This document shows, in pieces, positions 35,095 to 43,313 of a DNA stretch of 64,000 bases (the stretch's first letter is position 1; each line of letters opens with the position of its first letter). This DNA comes from Streptomyces cyaneochromogenes (GTDB lineage Bacteria > Actinomycetota > Actinomycetes > Streptomycetales > Streptomycetaceae). The notes beneath the pieces are model-generated. The model did not search any database and was not told the origin of the DNA. It saw only the letters and a list, made by a program, of their open reading frames with translations. The position numbers and the translations under genes were made by a program. The stretch spans positions 5,332,001-5,396,000 of the forward strand of contig NZ_CP034539.1 of the NCBI RefSeq assembly GCF_003963535.1. The letters are read 5' to 3'.

Positions 35095-36326
35095 GCGGAA
35101 GTCCTTTCGGTTTCGGAAGGCCTGCCCTCGCAGAGGGCCTTGTCGACGAGGTCCAGGAAGTCGAGCTCGGCCTGGAGCGAGGCGGGCACCGTGTTCAGGG
35201 CGACGGCGACGCTCCGGCCGCCGGGGCCGACGGCGATCAGCGCCCGGTGACCGCCGGGCACCGTGCCGCCGTGCCCCCACCACGTCCCGCCGCAGGACAG
35301 CGGTGACGAGATCAGGCCCAGCCCGTAGCGGGCGCCCGGCCACAGCCGATCGGCGTCGGCCTCCACCGTCCGTCGCATCTCGGCCAGTTGGGCCGCGGGC
35401 AGCAGTCGGCCGTCGAACAGGGCGGCGGCGAACCGCGTCAGGTCGCCCGGCGACGAGACCAGGGCGCCGCCGACCCCGCCGAAGGTCATGTTCCAGGCGG
35501 TGCCGTCGACGCGCCGGCCGTCGCCGTCGCCGTCGCTGCCGCCGCCGTCGATGAAGTAGCTGCGGGAGTGAGGTCCTCGGACACGGGTGTCGTCGCCTGG
35601 CCAGTAGGTGTCGTGCAGCCCGAGGGGCTTGATGATGCGGCGGGTGATCTCCGCCTCGGGGCTACGGCCGGTGACCTCGCGGACGATCATGCCGAGGACG
35701 AGGTAATTGGTGGTGGCGTAGTGCCAGGTGCCCTGCGGGCGCGGCAGTTCGAGGGCACGCGTGACGAGGTCGCGCGGCTCGAAGTGGCGGTACCGCAGCC
35801 GCTCGGGATGCTCCCATTCGGGGGCGTCGAGATAGTCGGGCAGTTGGCTGGTGTGCTGCAGGAGCTGTCGTACGGTGATCAGGCCCCCGTCGTGGCCGTG
35901 CCCGTGAATCAGGCCGGGCAGATAGCGGTCGACGGGGGCTTCCAGCGAGAGGCGGTGCTCGGCTACGAGTTGGAGGACGAGCGCCGCGGTGAACGTCTTG
36001 GTCACGCTGCCGACGCGCAGCCGGTCGACGGTGTTCATCGGGCGTCCGGTGCGCAGATCCGCCGTTCCGGCGGCCTCGGCCAGGCGCCCGCAGGGCTCAT
36101 CCGCGTTGGGGCCGCTCACCAGGACCGCGGCACCGGTGATGCCGTCGCGCTCGGTGAGGACGCGCAGCGCCTGGCGGGTCCGGTCGTGCGTGCCGCAGTC
36201 GCCGCCAGAGCGTGAGCCCGGCGCCTGCGCGGCCGCCGCCGGGCCGGTGGCCAGCACGGTGGCCGCCACCAGGACCGCGAGGCCGATGCGCCTGCCGGTC
36301 CCAGAAGTCGGTAAGAAGGTTGGCAT
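35091..36326 (-). CDS. Serine hydrolase, beta-lactamase/D-Ala-D-Ala carboxypeptidase class
   Basis: A 411-residue exported protein: signal peptide to about residue 33, SxxK catalytic motif GSVTK (Ser107, Lys110), second motif YATTNYLVLG and third motif GHGG. The second motif has Thr where most class C relatives have Asn (YxN), an accepted variant in Streptomyces R61-like DD-peptidases. It should act on D-Ala-D-Ala peptides or esters. Translationally coupled to the following S33 peptidase. Upstream lies the border of the putative island. Confidence 0.9.
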   Translation of the reverse strand: MPTFLPTSGTGRRIGLAVLVAATVLATGPAAAAQAPGSRSGGDCGTHDRTRQALRVLTERDGITGAAVLVSGPNADEPCGRLAEAAGTADLRTGRPMNTVDRLRVGSVTKTFTAALVLQLVAEHRLSLEAPVDRYLPGLIHGHGHDGGLITVRQLLQHTSQLPDYLDAPEWEHPERLRYRHFEPRDLVTRALELPRPQGTWHYATTNYLVLGMIVREVTGRSPEAEITRRIIKPLGLHDTYWPGDDTRVRGPHSRSYFIDGGGSDGDGDGRRVDGTAWNMTFGGVGGALVSSPGDLTRFAAALFDGRLLPAAQLAEMRRTVEADADRLWPGARYGLGLISSPLSCGGTWWGHGGTVPGGHRALIAVGPGGRSVAVALNTVPASLQAELDFLDLVDKALCEGRPSETERTSA

Positions 36327-36667
36327 GCCACATCACGGTAGGCACGGGTGGTCCCGTGATCACTCCGGCAGGCATGTGCGTCGGAGCTGAGGCCAGCCCA
36401 AGCAGAGAGCCGGGAGCAGGCCCCCTGGACGGTCGGGGCCTTCTGTTGGTACGGGCGAGCCGGCGCGGCGGTTGCCGCCGCTCCTCACAAGGCAGGTGGA
36501 AGGCCGGTGGAACGGCCGTTGAGAGCGGGTGACGAGAAACGAAATCGCGCTCTCGGCTTGGGAAGCGACGACCCTTGACGAGGTGCCTCAGGTGCTCCCT
36601 CGGCAAAACGCACATCACCCTCGTCGCCCCCGGTCCCGCCCCCGGTCCCGTGCCTGGGGTGTCCGCA
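36327..36667. other. Intergenic stretch with short inverted repeat and island border
   Basis: Close to the serine hydrolase start is a 7-bp inverted repeat (ATCACGG at 36332 and CCGTGAT at 36354) in promoter position. Further right is the tRNA-Gly-like border repeat at 36523-36570, listed separately. No gene is seen. Confidence 0.6.
36523..36570 (-). other. tRNA-Gly(CCC) 3'-fragment, putative attachment-site copy (left)
   Basis: On the minus strand this reads CGTCGCTTCCCAAGCCGAGA, then GCGCGA, a diverged T-arm and TCTCGTCACCCGCTC. That is the anticodon loop to acceptor end of tRNA-Gly(CCC) as found in Streptomyces, with the 5' half missing and the T-loop mutated, so it is no functional tRNA. 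A better copy lies in the same orientation at 59657-59705. Confidence 0.7.
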
Positions 36668-36975
36668 TTAGCGGAACAGTGCGACGGCCCGGGCGGTGAC
36701 GACCGAGGCGGAGGCGAGGCCACCGGCCGCCGCGCATACGACGAGGGCCGGCCAGGCGTAGGTGGTCTGTGCCAGGGTTCCGGCGCGGTTCATCAGCAGG
36801 CCCAGGAGCGTGGCGAGTTGGGTGAGGAGGAGGACGGGGAGGGCCTGGGGCAGCAAGCGCAGGGCCGTACGCCACCAGGGTCGCCGTGCGGTGTGCCGCG
36901 CCCATCGACGCGCCCGCAGGACGCCGCGGATGCCGAGACCCGTCGCCAGCAGGGTCAGCGCCGCCAGGACCGGTT
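36668..36975 (-). pseudogene. C-terminal membrane fragment, probably of a serine hydrolase
   Basis: Reading leftward from the end of the phosphatase gene: LTLLATGLGIRGVLRARRWA, WWRTALRLLPQALPVLLLTQ and a last helix before TAG at 36668, giving three hydrophobic segments. It has no start and is cut exactly at the phosphatase 3' end. The pattern resembles the membrane tail of actinobacterial beta-lactamase-like serine hydrolases. A shorter frame from TTG 36856 could be translated as 62 residues, but I treat it as a remnant. Confidence 0.55.
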
Positions 36976-36982
36976 TCGCCGG

Positions 36983-39301
36983 TCACAGCCGGAGGACGAA
37001 CCAGGTGGTCTTCCCCTGCTCATCGGGGCGGACGCCCCAGTTGTCGGCGAGGGTGTCGACGAGGATGAGGCCGCGTCCGGATTCCTCGTCCTGGTCGGCC
37101 AGCCGTGGCTGGGGCAGGTGTGGGCTGAGGTCGCTGATCTCGACGGCGAGTTCGGTGGCGGTGCGGCGCAGGTGGAGGGCGACAGGGCCTTCCGCGTGCT
37201 GGACGGCGTTGGTGAGGACCTCGGAGACCAGCAGTCTCGCGTCCTCGGCTTTGTGGGCGCAGCCCCAGGAGGTGAGGGTCTCGACTGCGAAGGAGCGGCC
37301 CGCGAAGACCGCGGAAGCCGTGGCCGGTAGTTCTGTGAAGGCGATGTCCAGTGGGGCGGCGGGGAGCTGGGCCAGAAGGAGGGTGACGTCGTCGTCGTGG
37401 CCCTCGGCGTCGGGCAGCAGCGCGGCGAGTACGTGGTCGGCGGCATCCTCAAGGCCGCTGGAGAGCGTGAAGGCGTTGTCGAGGGCCGTGGTGAGCTTGT
37501 CGATCTGGTACTCGATGTCGCTGCCGGGGGTTTCGACCAGGCCGTCGGTGTACAGCACGAGGGCGGCGCCGGGTGGGATGGCCGCGCTGGACTGCTGGTA
37601 CAGGATGTCGCCGACGCCGAGAGGGGCGTTCACCGGCGTGGACAGTCGGCTGACGCCGCCGCCGGGGGTGGCGACGAGGGTGGGCAGGTGGCCGGCGGAG
37701 CACAGGGTGACGGATCCGGCGTCCGGGGCGATGACGAGGTAGCAGCAGGTGACCAACTGGTCGGGGACATCGAGGTCGGCGACGACCGCGTCGAGAGCCT
37801 GCATGAGCTGACGGGGCTGCATTCCGGTCTTGGCCAGGGCATGGGCGGCGGAGCGCAACTGGCCCATGACGGAGGCCGCTTCCAGACCTCGGCCCATCAC
37901 ATCGCCGATGAGGACACCGACCCGGCCGGCGCCGAGCGGGATCAGATCGAACCAGTCGCCGCCCACGCCGGCGCCCTGGGTCGCGGGCCGGTAGCGGCTG
38001 GCAGCCGCCAGGCCGGGGATGGCAGGCGGGGTGCCCATGAGGCTGCGCTGCAGGGTGAGGGCGATGTGCTTCTGCTGCCTGTACAACTCGGTGAGTTCGG
38101 CCTCGGCGCGCTTGCGGTCACTGATGTCACGGACGATGGCGCAGGCGCCGACGACCGTTCCGGCGGCGTCCCGGGTCGGCCACAGGGTGACGTCGACGTC
38201 GAGCATGGCACCGGTGCTGGTGACCCGCAGGGTTTCGAAATGCTCGATCTTCTCGTCCTGCTGCAGCCGCTCCAGCAGCTGGACGATCTCGTCCTTGCGC
38301 TCCGGCGTGGCCAGCATGGACACGTGCTGCCCGACGGCTTCCTCGGATGTGTAGCCGTACAGCCTCTGGGCGGCGGTGTTCCAGTACGTGATGCGCCCGT
38401 CGAGCGTCTTGGCGAGGATGGCATCCTGAGAGGACTCGACCAGGGCGGCGAGCTCGGTGATACGCGCCTCGGCGGCCTTGCGCTCACTGACGTCCCGTAC
38501 GGCCGCGGAGACGAGGAGCCCGTCAGCCGTCTCCAGGGGGCTGAGGCTGATCTCGACGGGGAACTCGCTGCCGTCCTTGCGCAGTCCGTGCAGTTCGAGC
38601 CCGGCTCCCATCGGCCGCACCTGCCGGGTGGCGGCATAGCCGTCGCGGTGCCGGGTGTGGTGGGTCTGGAACCGCTTGGGCACCAGCAACTCGACCGGAC
38701 GGCCGAGGAGTTCGTCGCGCCGGTAGCCGAAGAGGGCTTCGGTCTGGGCGTTGACGAGTTTGATGGTTCCCCTGTCGTCCACGATCACCATCGCGTCCGG
38801 GGCCGCCTCCAGCAGTGCCCGGAACCTTTCCTCGGCGGCCTTGCGCTCGCTGACGTCGCGGACGGCGGCGGAGACGAGGAGCCCGTCAGCCGTCTCCAGG
38901 GGGCTGAGGCTGATCTCGACGGGGAACTCGCTGCCGTCCTTGCGCAGTCCGTGCAGTTCGAGCCCGGCTCCCATGGGGCGCACCTGCCGGGTGGTGGCGT
39001 ATCCGTCGCGATGGGTGGCGTGGTGGGCGTGGAATCGGCTGGGGATGAGGACCTCGACGGGGTGGCCGAGGAGTTCGTCGCGCCGGTAGCCGAAGAGGGC
39101 TTCGGTCTGGGCGTTGACGAGTTTGATGGTTCCCCTGTCGTCCACGATCACCATCGCGTCCGGGGCCGCTTCCAACAGCCCCCGGAACCGGTCCTCGACT
39201 GTTCCGGGCGTGCTCGCACGGCTCGTGGTGCCGCGTCGGCGGCCGGCCTGCGCGGCAGCTCCTCGTCTGCCGGTCGACCCTGATGTGATCGCGTCGTTCA
39301 T
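36983..39301 (-). CDS. Multi-PAS SpoIIE-type serine phosphatase with HATPase domain
   Basis: A 772-residue regulator: PAS1 (about 37-150), PAS2 (158-271), PAS3 (280-400), a PP2C/SpoIIE phosphatase (about 420-640, GAGVGGDWFDLIPL, GDVMGRG, LVLYTDGLVE, DDDVTLLL) and a C-terminal HATPase_c anti-sigma-kinase-like domain (LLVSEVLTNAVQHA, GRGLILVDTLADNWG). Such proteins dephosphorylate STAS anti-anti-sigma factors, and the HATPase domain may phosphorylate the same partner. PAS1 and PAS2 are almost identical. ATG 39301 has a weak upstream site. A STAS and an HATPase protein are encoded 10 kb to the right. Confidence 0.9.
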   Translation of the reverse strand: MNDAITSGSTGRRGAAAQAGRRRGTTSRASTPGTVEDRFRGLLEAAPDAMVIVDDRGTIKLVNAQTEALFGYRRDELLGHPVEVLIPSRFHAHHATHRDGYATTRQVRPMGAGLELHGLRKDGSEFPVEISLSPLETADGLLVSAAVRDVSERKAAEERFRALLEAAPDAMVIVDDRGTIKLVNAQTEALFGYRRDELLGRPVELLVPKRFQTHHTRHRDGYAATRQVRPMGAGLELHGLRKDGSEFPVEISLSPLETADGLLVSAAVRDVSERKAAEARITELAALVESSQDAILAKTLDGRITYWNTAAQRLYGYTSEEAVGQHVSMLATPERKDEIVQLLERLQQDEKIEHFETLRVTSTGAMLDVDVTLWPTRDAAGTVVGACAIVRDISDRKRAEAELTELYRQQKHIALTLQRSLMGTPPAIPGLAAASRYRPATQGAGVGGDWFDLIPLGAGRVGVLIGDVMGRGLEAASVMGQLRSAAHALAKTGMQPRQLMQALDAVVADLDVPDQLVTCCYLVIAPDAGSVTLCSAGHLPTLVATPGGGVSRLSTPVNAPLGVGDILYQQSSAAIPPGAALVLYTDGLVETPGSDIEYQIDKLTTALDNAFTLSSGLEDAADHVLAALLPDAEGHDDDVTLLLAQLPAAPLDIAFTELPATASAVFAGRSFAVETLTSWGCAHKAEDARLLVSEVLTNAVQHAEGPVALHLRRTATELAVEISDLSPHLPQPRLADQDEESGRGLILVDTLADNWGVRPDEQGKTTWFVLRL
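38466..39191 (-). repeat. Tandem duplication of a PAS-coding unit (363-bp period)
   Basis: The two PAS-coding segments align with an offset of exactly 363 bases (121 codons), with long identical stretches, for example across GAGACGAGGAGCCCGTCAGC and the segment coding VNAQTEALFGYRRDELLG. The unit covers PAS plus the linking helix (SERKAAE). Differences are concentrated in the middle of each copy. Confidence 0.9.
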
Positions 39302-39541
39302 GGCGGCCCCAACTGACTGGCAGGTTGCGGTGAGTCGGGCCATCCCAGCGCATCCCGGTCGTACCCGCCCCGGTCTGCCCCTTACTGGCCCCGAGACGGC
39401 CGTACCTGCCTGCTTGCGACCGGACGCTGCTCCTGTCTGGCGAAAGCGAGGGGGGAACGCGATGCCGCCGGTCGAAATCGTCCGACCGCGTGTTCGGCGC
39501 ATACCGGCGGTAGCTGTTCTCCGAGACCCGCAGCCCGTGAG

Positions 39542-39666
39542 GAACCGGGCCTGTTCGTCTTCCCCAGCGAGAAGGGCGCCCCGTTCCGCCGCAGCTCCTT
39601 CGGCCGGAAGTGGCGCAAAGGCTCGCCTCGTCGCCGGCAGCCCGAGGGCTTCCGGTTCTTCCTTTG
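39542..39666 (+). pseudogene. Site-specific integrase C-terminal fragment
   Basis: The frame EPGLFVFPSEKGAPFRRSSF, GRKWRKG and then PEGFRFF matches the stretch just before the HDLRHT box of actinobacterial tyrosine integrases (usual form: ...F...GGPLRRSNF..W..A...LPEGFRFHDLRHT). The catalytic boxes before and after are lost. It is a relic of a mobile element within the tRNA-Gly-bounded region. Confidence 0.65.
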
Positions 39667-39740
39667 GGCGGGGTCGTGAGGCTCGGTTCGCACCGGTATC
39701 GACCGTGGTGGTCCGCCCTTACGGGCACGTTGTGGGCGCG
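39661..39740. repeat. Island-end-like repeat, copy 1
   Basis: This 80-base stretch aligns with 59751-59829 at roughly 80% identity, sharing TCCTTTGGGCGG, GGTTCGCACCG, GACCGTGGT and TTACGGGCACG. At 59.7 kb the copy lies 45 bases from the tRNA-Gly fragment, so it is probably sequence that normally flanks the attachment site of an integrative element. Confidence 0.7.
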
Positions 39741-39880
39741 GGCGCCGCCGGCAGCCGGGCTATGCCTGCGCGCGACGCGTGCGCCGACCGGACCGCTTCG
39801 TCTCTCGGGCTGATCTGGAGTGCCCGTCGCGACCGCAAGAGAAATGGCGGCCCTGGCGGGTGTGCCGCACGGGTGTGCCC

Positions 39881-40030
39881 ATGACTGCACAGAGGGCTTC
39901 TGGGAAACTGGACGCCCTGGTTGCGGGAGGATGCGCCGCCGGGCTGTCGGGGGCGCTGACCCTGGCGCGCGCCCGCCGCTCCGTACTGGTCGTCGATTCA
40001 GGCGAACCGCGCAACGCACCCGCCGCGGCG
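39881..40030 (+). pseudogene. Thioredoxin-reductase-like N-terminal fragment
   Basis: From ATG 39881 the frame gives LDALVAGGCAAGLSGALTLA, then RARRSVLVVDSGEPRNAPAA, the FAD-binding start of an NAD(P)/FAD-dependent oxidoreductase of the thioredoxin-reductase type. The nucleotide loop normally reads GGGAAGL. Here a Cys replaces the middle Gly. Similarity fades after about 50 residues, so the gene is truncated and inactive. Confidence 0.65.
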
Positions 40031-40259
40031 GCACTGGGCCGCTTGAGCTGTCCGGCCGGCCTCGCGACACGCGGCCGGGGCTCGCAAAGGAAATGGGGCC
40101 TGGCCGGCGAACCGACGGGACACCAGGATGACACCTGCCGCGTCGATCTCCTGCCCGGCAAGAAAATCCTCCCCGAGCACGGCAACCTTTTCGGTCGTGG
40201 CGTCGACTGGCGGATGACGGGACCGAATCCTGGGCCCGCTTCGCCAGAAGGACAAGCCG

Positions 40260-42710
40260 TTGCCAGATCAGAACCCCTCTCATCGCCGCCGTCCGGCAAC
40301 CCGCCGCCTGCTCGCCGCCGCCTTGGTTCTCGCCGCTGCGGGTGCCGCCGTACCGCTGGTCGCCAAGGCCGCACTCACGTCGGACGCCTCCACACCGACC
40401 GTGGCCGCTGATGCAGCGGCCGGCAGCGGCCGCTATTTCGGCACGGCCGTGGCTGCCGGAAAACTCGGAGACTCGACGTACTCCACGATTCTCGACCGGG
40501 AATTCAAGATGATCACCCCGGAGAACGAGATGAAGTGGGACGCCACCGAACCGTCCCGCGGCAACTTCAACTTCGGCCCGGCCGACCAGATCGTCGCCCA
40601 CGCCACCGCGCACGGACAGCGGATGCGCGGCCACACCCTCGTCTGGCACTCGCAGCTGCCCGGCTGGGTCAGCTCCATCACCGACCCGAACACGCTGCGC
40701 AGCGTGATGAACAACCACATCACCCGGACGATGACCCACTACAAGGGCAAGATCTACGCCTGGGACGTGGTCAACGAGGCCTTCGCCGACGGCGGCAGCG
40801 GCCAGCTCCGCAGCTCGGTCTTCCGGGACGTGCTCGGCAACGGCTTCATCGAGGAGGCCTTCCGCACCGCGCGAGCCGCCGACCCCTCCGCCAAGCTCTG
40901 CTACAACGACTACAACATCGAGAACTGGTCGGACGCCAAGACCCAGGGCGTCTACAAGATGGTCAAGGACTTCAAGTCCCGCGGCGTGCCCATCGACTGC
41001 GTCGGCCTCCAGAGCCACTTCGCCGCCGGCGGCCCGCCCGCGAGCTTCCAGACCACGCTGTCGAACTTCGCCGCGCTCGGCGTGGACGTCCAGATCACCG
41101 AGCTCGACATCGCCCAGGCGTCCGCCACCGCGTACTCCAACGCCGTCAAGGCCTGCGTGAACGTCGCTCGCTGCACGGGCATCACGGTGTGGGGCATCCG
41201 CGACAGCGACTCCTGGCGCACCGGTGAGAACCCGTTGCTGTTCGACAACAGCGGTAACAAGAAGCCCGCCTACGGCGCGGTGCTCACCGCCTTGGGCGGC
41301 AGCAGCAGCGGGGACACGGCGGGCGGCGGCACGACGGCCGGGGACATCGCCTCCGGCACCGTCTACACGCTCTCCAACGCGGCCGCCGGACGCGTTCTCG
41401 ACCAGCCCGCGGGACAGAACGGCAACGGCACCCCGCTCCAGGTGTGGGACGCCAGCGGTGCCGCCAACCAGCAGTGGCGGGCCGCCCGGAACAGCGACGG
41501 CACCTACACGCTGACCAACGTCGCCAGCGGCCGGGTCCTGGACGAGCCGGCCAACCAGACGGGCAACGGGACGAGGATGACGGTCTGGGACTCCAACGGC
41601 GGCGCCCACCAGCACTGGCGGGCCGCCCGGAACAGCGACGGCACCTACAGGCTGACCAACGTCGCCAGCGGCCGGGCGCTGGAGCTCCCCGGCGGTCGGA
41701 CCGCCAACGGCACTCCCGTCCAGATCTGGGACTCCAACGGCGGCGCCAACCAGCACTGGAACTTCAAGCCGACCACGGCGACGAAGAGCGACACGTGTGT
41801 CCTTCCGTCGACGTACCGGTGGAGCTCGACGGGTCCGTTGGCGCAGCCGGCGAACGGCTCGGTCGCGCTGAAGGACTTCACCACCGTGACCTACAACGGC
41901 AAGCACCTGGTCTACGCGACCACTTCCAACGGATCGTCGTGGGGCGCGATGACGTTCAGTCCCTTCACGAACTGGTCGGACATGGCGACGGCCACCCAGA
42001 CCGGGATCAGCGGGTCCGCGGTGGCGCCCAAACTGTTCTACTTCGCGCCCAAGAACATCTGGGTGCTGGTCTCCAACGGGTGGGGCACCGCCTGGCCCTT
42101 CACCTACCGCACGTCCAGCGACCCCACCAACCCCAACGGCTGGTCCGCGCCGCAGGCGCTGTTCACCGGCAGCCTGCCTGCAGGCGCCGAGGGCGGCCCG
42201 ATCGACCCGACCGTGATCGCCGACGGCCAGAACATGTACCTGTTCTTCGCCGATGACAACGGCGGCATCTACCGGTCGACCATGGCGCTCGGGAACTTCC
42301 CGGGCAGCTTCGGCTCGTCGTACACCAAGATCATGAGCGACACGAAGGCGAGACTGTTCGAGGCCCCTGAGGTCTACAAGGTCCAGGGCCAGAACCAGTA
42401 CCTCATGATCGTCGAGGCCATGGGCGCGAACGGACGCTACTTCCGCTCGTTCACGGCCTCCAGCCTGAACGGTACGTGGACCGAGCAGGCCGGCAGCGAG
42501 TCCAGCCCCTTCGCGGGCAAGGCCAACAGCGGTGCCACCTGGACCAACGACATCAGCCACGGTGACCTGGTCCGCAACAACCCCGACCAGACCATGACCA
42601 TCGACCCCTGCAACCTGCAGTTCCTCTACCAGGGCAGGTCCCCCGGCTCGGACGGCCAGCCCTACCCGCAACTGCCCTACCGGCCGGGCGTGCTCACTCT
42701 GCAGCGCTGA
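40260..42710 (+). CDS. Secreted GH10 xylanase - CBM13 - GH62 arabinofuranosidase fusion
   Basis: An 816-residue secreted enzyme. Signal peptide to about residue 38. GH10 domain (about 50-345) has the acid/base Glu173 in WDVVNEAF and nucleophile Glu281 in VQITELDIA. A Gly/Ser/Thr linker leads to a RICIN/CBM13 lectin (about 360-495) with three QxW repeats (ANQQWRA, HQHWRA, ANQHWNF). Residues about 512-816 are a complete GH62 domain (CVLPSTYRWSSTGPLAQPA ... IDPTVIADGQNMYLFFADD). GH10 cuts the xylan chain, GH62 removes arabinose side groups and CBM13 holds xylan. TTG 40260 is supported by AGAAGGAC. A hairpin terminator follows. Confidence 0.92.
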   Translation: MPDQNPSHRRRPATRRLLAAALVLAAAGAAVPLVAKAALTSDASTPTVAADAAAGSGRYFGTAVAAGKLGDSTYSTILDREFKMITPENEMKWDATEPSRGNFNFGPADQIVAHATAHGQRMRGHTLVWHSQLPGWVSSITDPNTLRSVMNNHITRTMTHYKGKIYAWDVVNEAFADGGSGQLRSSVFRDVLGNGFIEEAFRTARAADPSAKLCYNDYNIENWSDAKTQGVYKMVKDFKSRGVPIDCVGLQSHFAAGGPPASFQTTLSNFAALGVDVQITELDIAQASATAYSNAVKACVNVARCTGITVWGIRDSDSWRTGENPLLFDNSGNKKPAYGAVLTALGGSSSGDTAGGGTTAGDIASGTVYTLSNAAAGRVLDQPAGQNGNGTPLQVWDASGAANQQWRAARNSDGTYTLTNVASGRVLDEPANQTGNGTRMTVWDSNGGAHQHWRAARNSDGTYRLTNVASGRALELPGGRTANGTPVQIWDSNGGANQHWNFKPTTATKSDTCVLPSTYRWSSTGPLAQPANGSVALKDFTTVTYNGKHLVYATTSNGSSWGAMTFSPFTNWSDMATATQTGISGSAVAPKLFYFAPKNIWVLVSNGWGTAWPFTYRTSSDPTNPNGWSAPQALFTGSLPAGAEGGPIDPTVIADGQNMYLFFADDNGGIYRSTMALGNFPGSFGSSYTKIMSDTKARLFEAPEVYKVQGQNQYLMIVEAMGANGRYFRSFTASSLNGTWTEQAGSESSPFAGKANSGATWTNDISHGDLVRNNPDQTMTIDPCNLQFLYQGRSPGSDGQPYPQLPYRPGVLTLQR

Positions 42711-43313
42711 CCGGCCTGATCCACGGTGATCGCGATGTGATGCGGTCACATGCTGTCACTGGCAGACAGAGGCCCGGCGGGCAGGTTCCGCCGGGCCTCT
42801 TCGCTCGGCCCTCGATCAGCCACACCGGCCGTCCCGTGACGTGGAAGGCGAGCGCTGCCCCCACCAGCAGCACGGGCAGGCCGACCGCGAGCGGCACGGT
42901 CGCCCGCTTCGGCAGCACGTCGAACCGCAGCGCCACCCGGTCCGGTTGCGCCACGCCTTCGCCGCGACGGCGAAGAGCGCCACGTACACCGCGGTGCTCG
43001 TCGGCATGATGGCTGTCCAGGCGGGGCGCGGATCCGCGATCCCTGCAGCCATGCCGTATCAAGCTCCACCGCGCACCACAGCCCCGCGCACTCCGCAGGC
43101 GCCGGCACGACCCGGAGCCCCTCGGAGGACGCTCGCCGGTCGCCGGGCCGGCTCGGACGGTGCATCGGTGATCGTCTGCAGAAAGTTCTCTGATCGAGGC
43201 AACCCTTTGCCGAGCCTGTGACCACAAGGAGTCGGATCCGGTCACCGCAGTGCCTGGATCCGTCTTCCGCTGATCAACTGATCAACAGCTGGCAACAAGG
43301 AGAACGCCTCCCC
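42711..43313. other. Intergenic stretch with terminator and a degraded membrane-protein fragment
   Basis: Between the xylanase terminator and the GH74 start no intact gene is seen. On the minus strand 42800-43060, one frame gives AIMPTSTAVYVALFAVAAKA and the next frame gives DRVALRFDVLPKRATVPLAV, LLVGAALAFHVTG, which looks like a small polytopic protein broken by a frameshift. Two palindromic TGATCA sequences separated by AC lie at 43270-43283, 31 bases before the GH74 start. Confidence 0.45.
42768..42800 (+). terminator. Hairpin terminator after the xylanase
   Basis: A perfect 13-bp stem AGAGGCCCGGCGG / CCGCCGGGCCTCT with a 7-base loop, 58 bases past the xylanase stop, followed by TCG. Symmetric enough to serve both strands. 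Confidence 0.8.

Larger units (their letters stand above)
39302..40259. other. Gene-poor stretch with integrase and reductase remnants
   Basis: No intact gene fits here. It holds the integrase fragment (39542-39666), an island-end-like repeat (39661-39740) and a thioredoxin-reductase-like fragment (39881-40030). The remainder up to the xylanase start has coding bias on both strands but no family I recognise. Confidence 0.6.

Noticed and set aside
38886..42749. Minus-strand open frame of nearly 1,300 codons opposite the xylanase
   Set aside because: It is a shadow caused by high third-position G+C; the plus strand carries complete GH10, CBM13 and GH62 motifs.
43170..43200. GAAAGTTCTCTGATC as a possible xylanase-type operator
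   Set aside because: It does not form the symmetric element known for xylan or xylose repressors and lies over 100 bases before the GH74 start.
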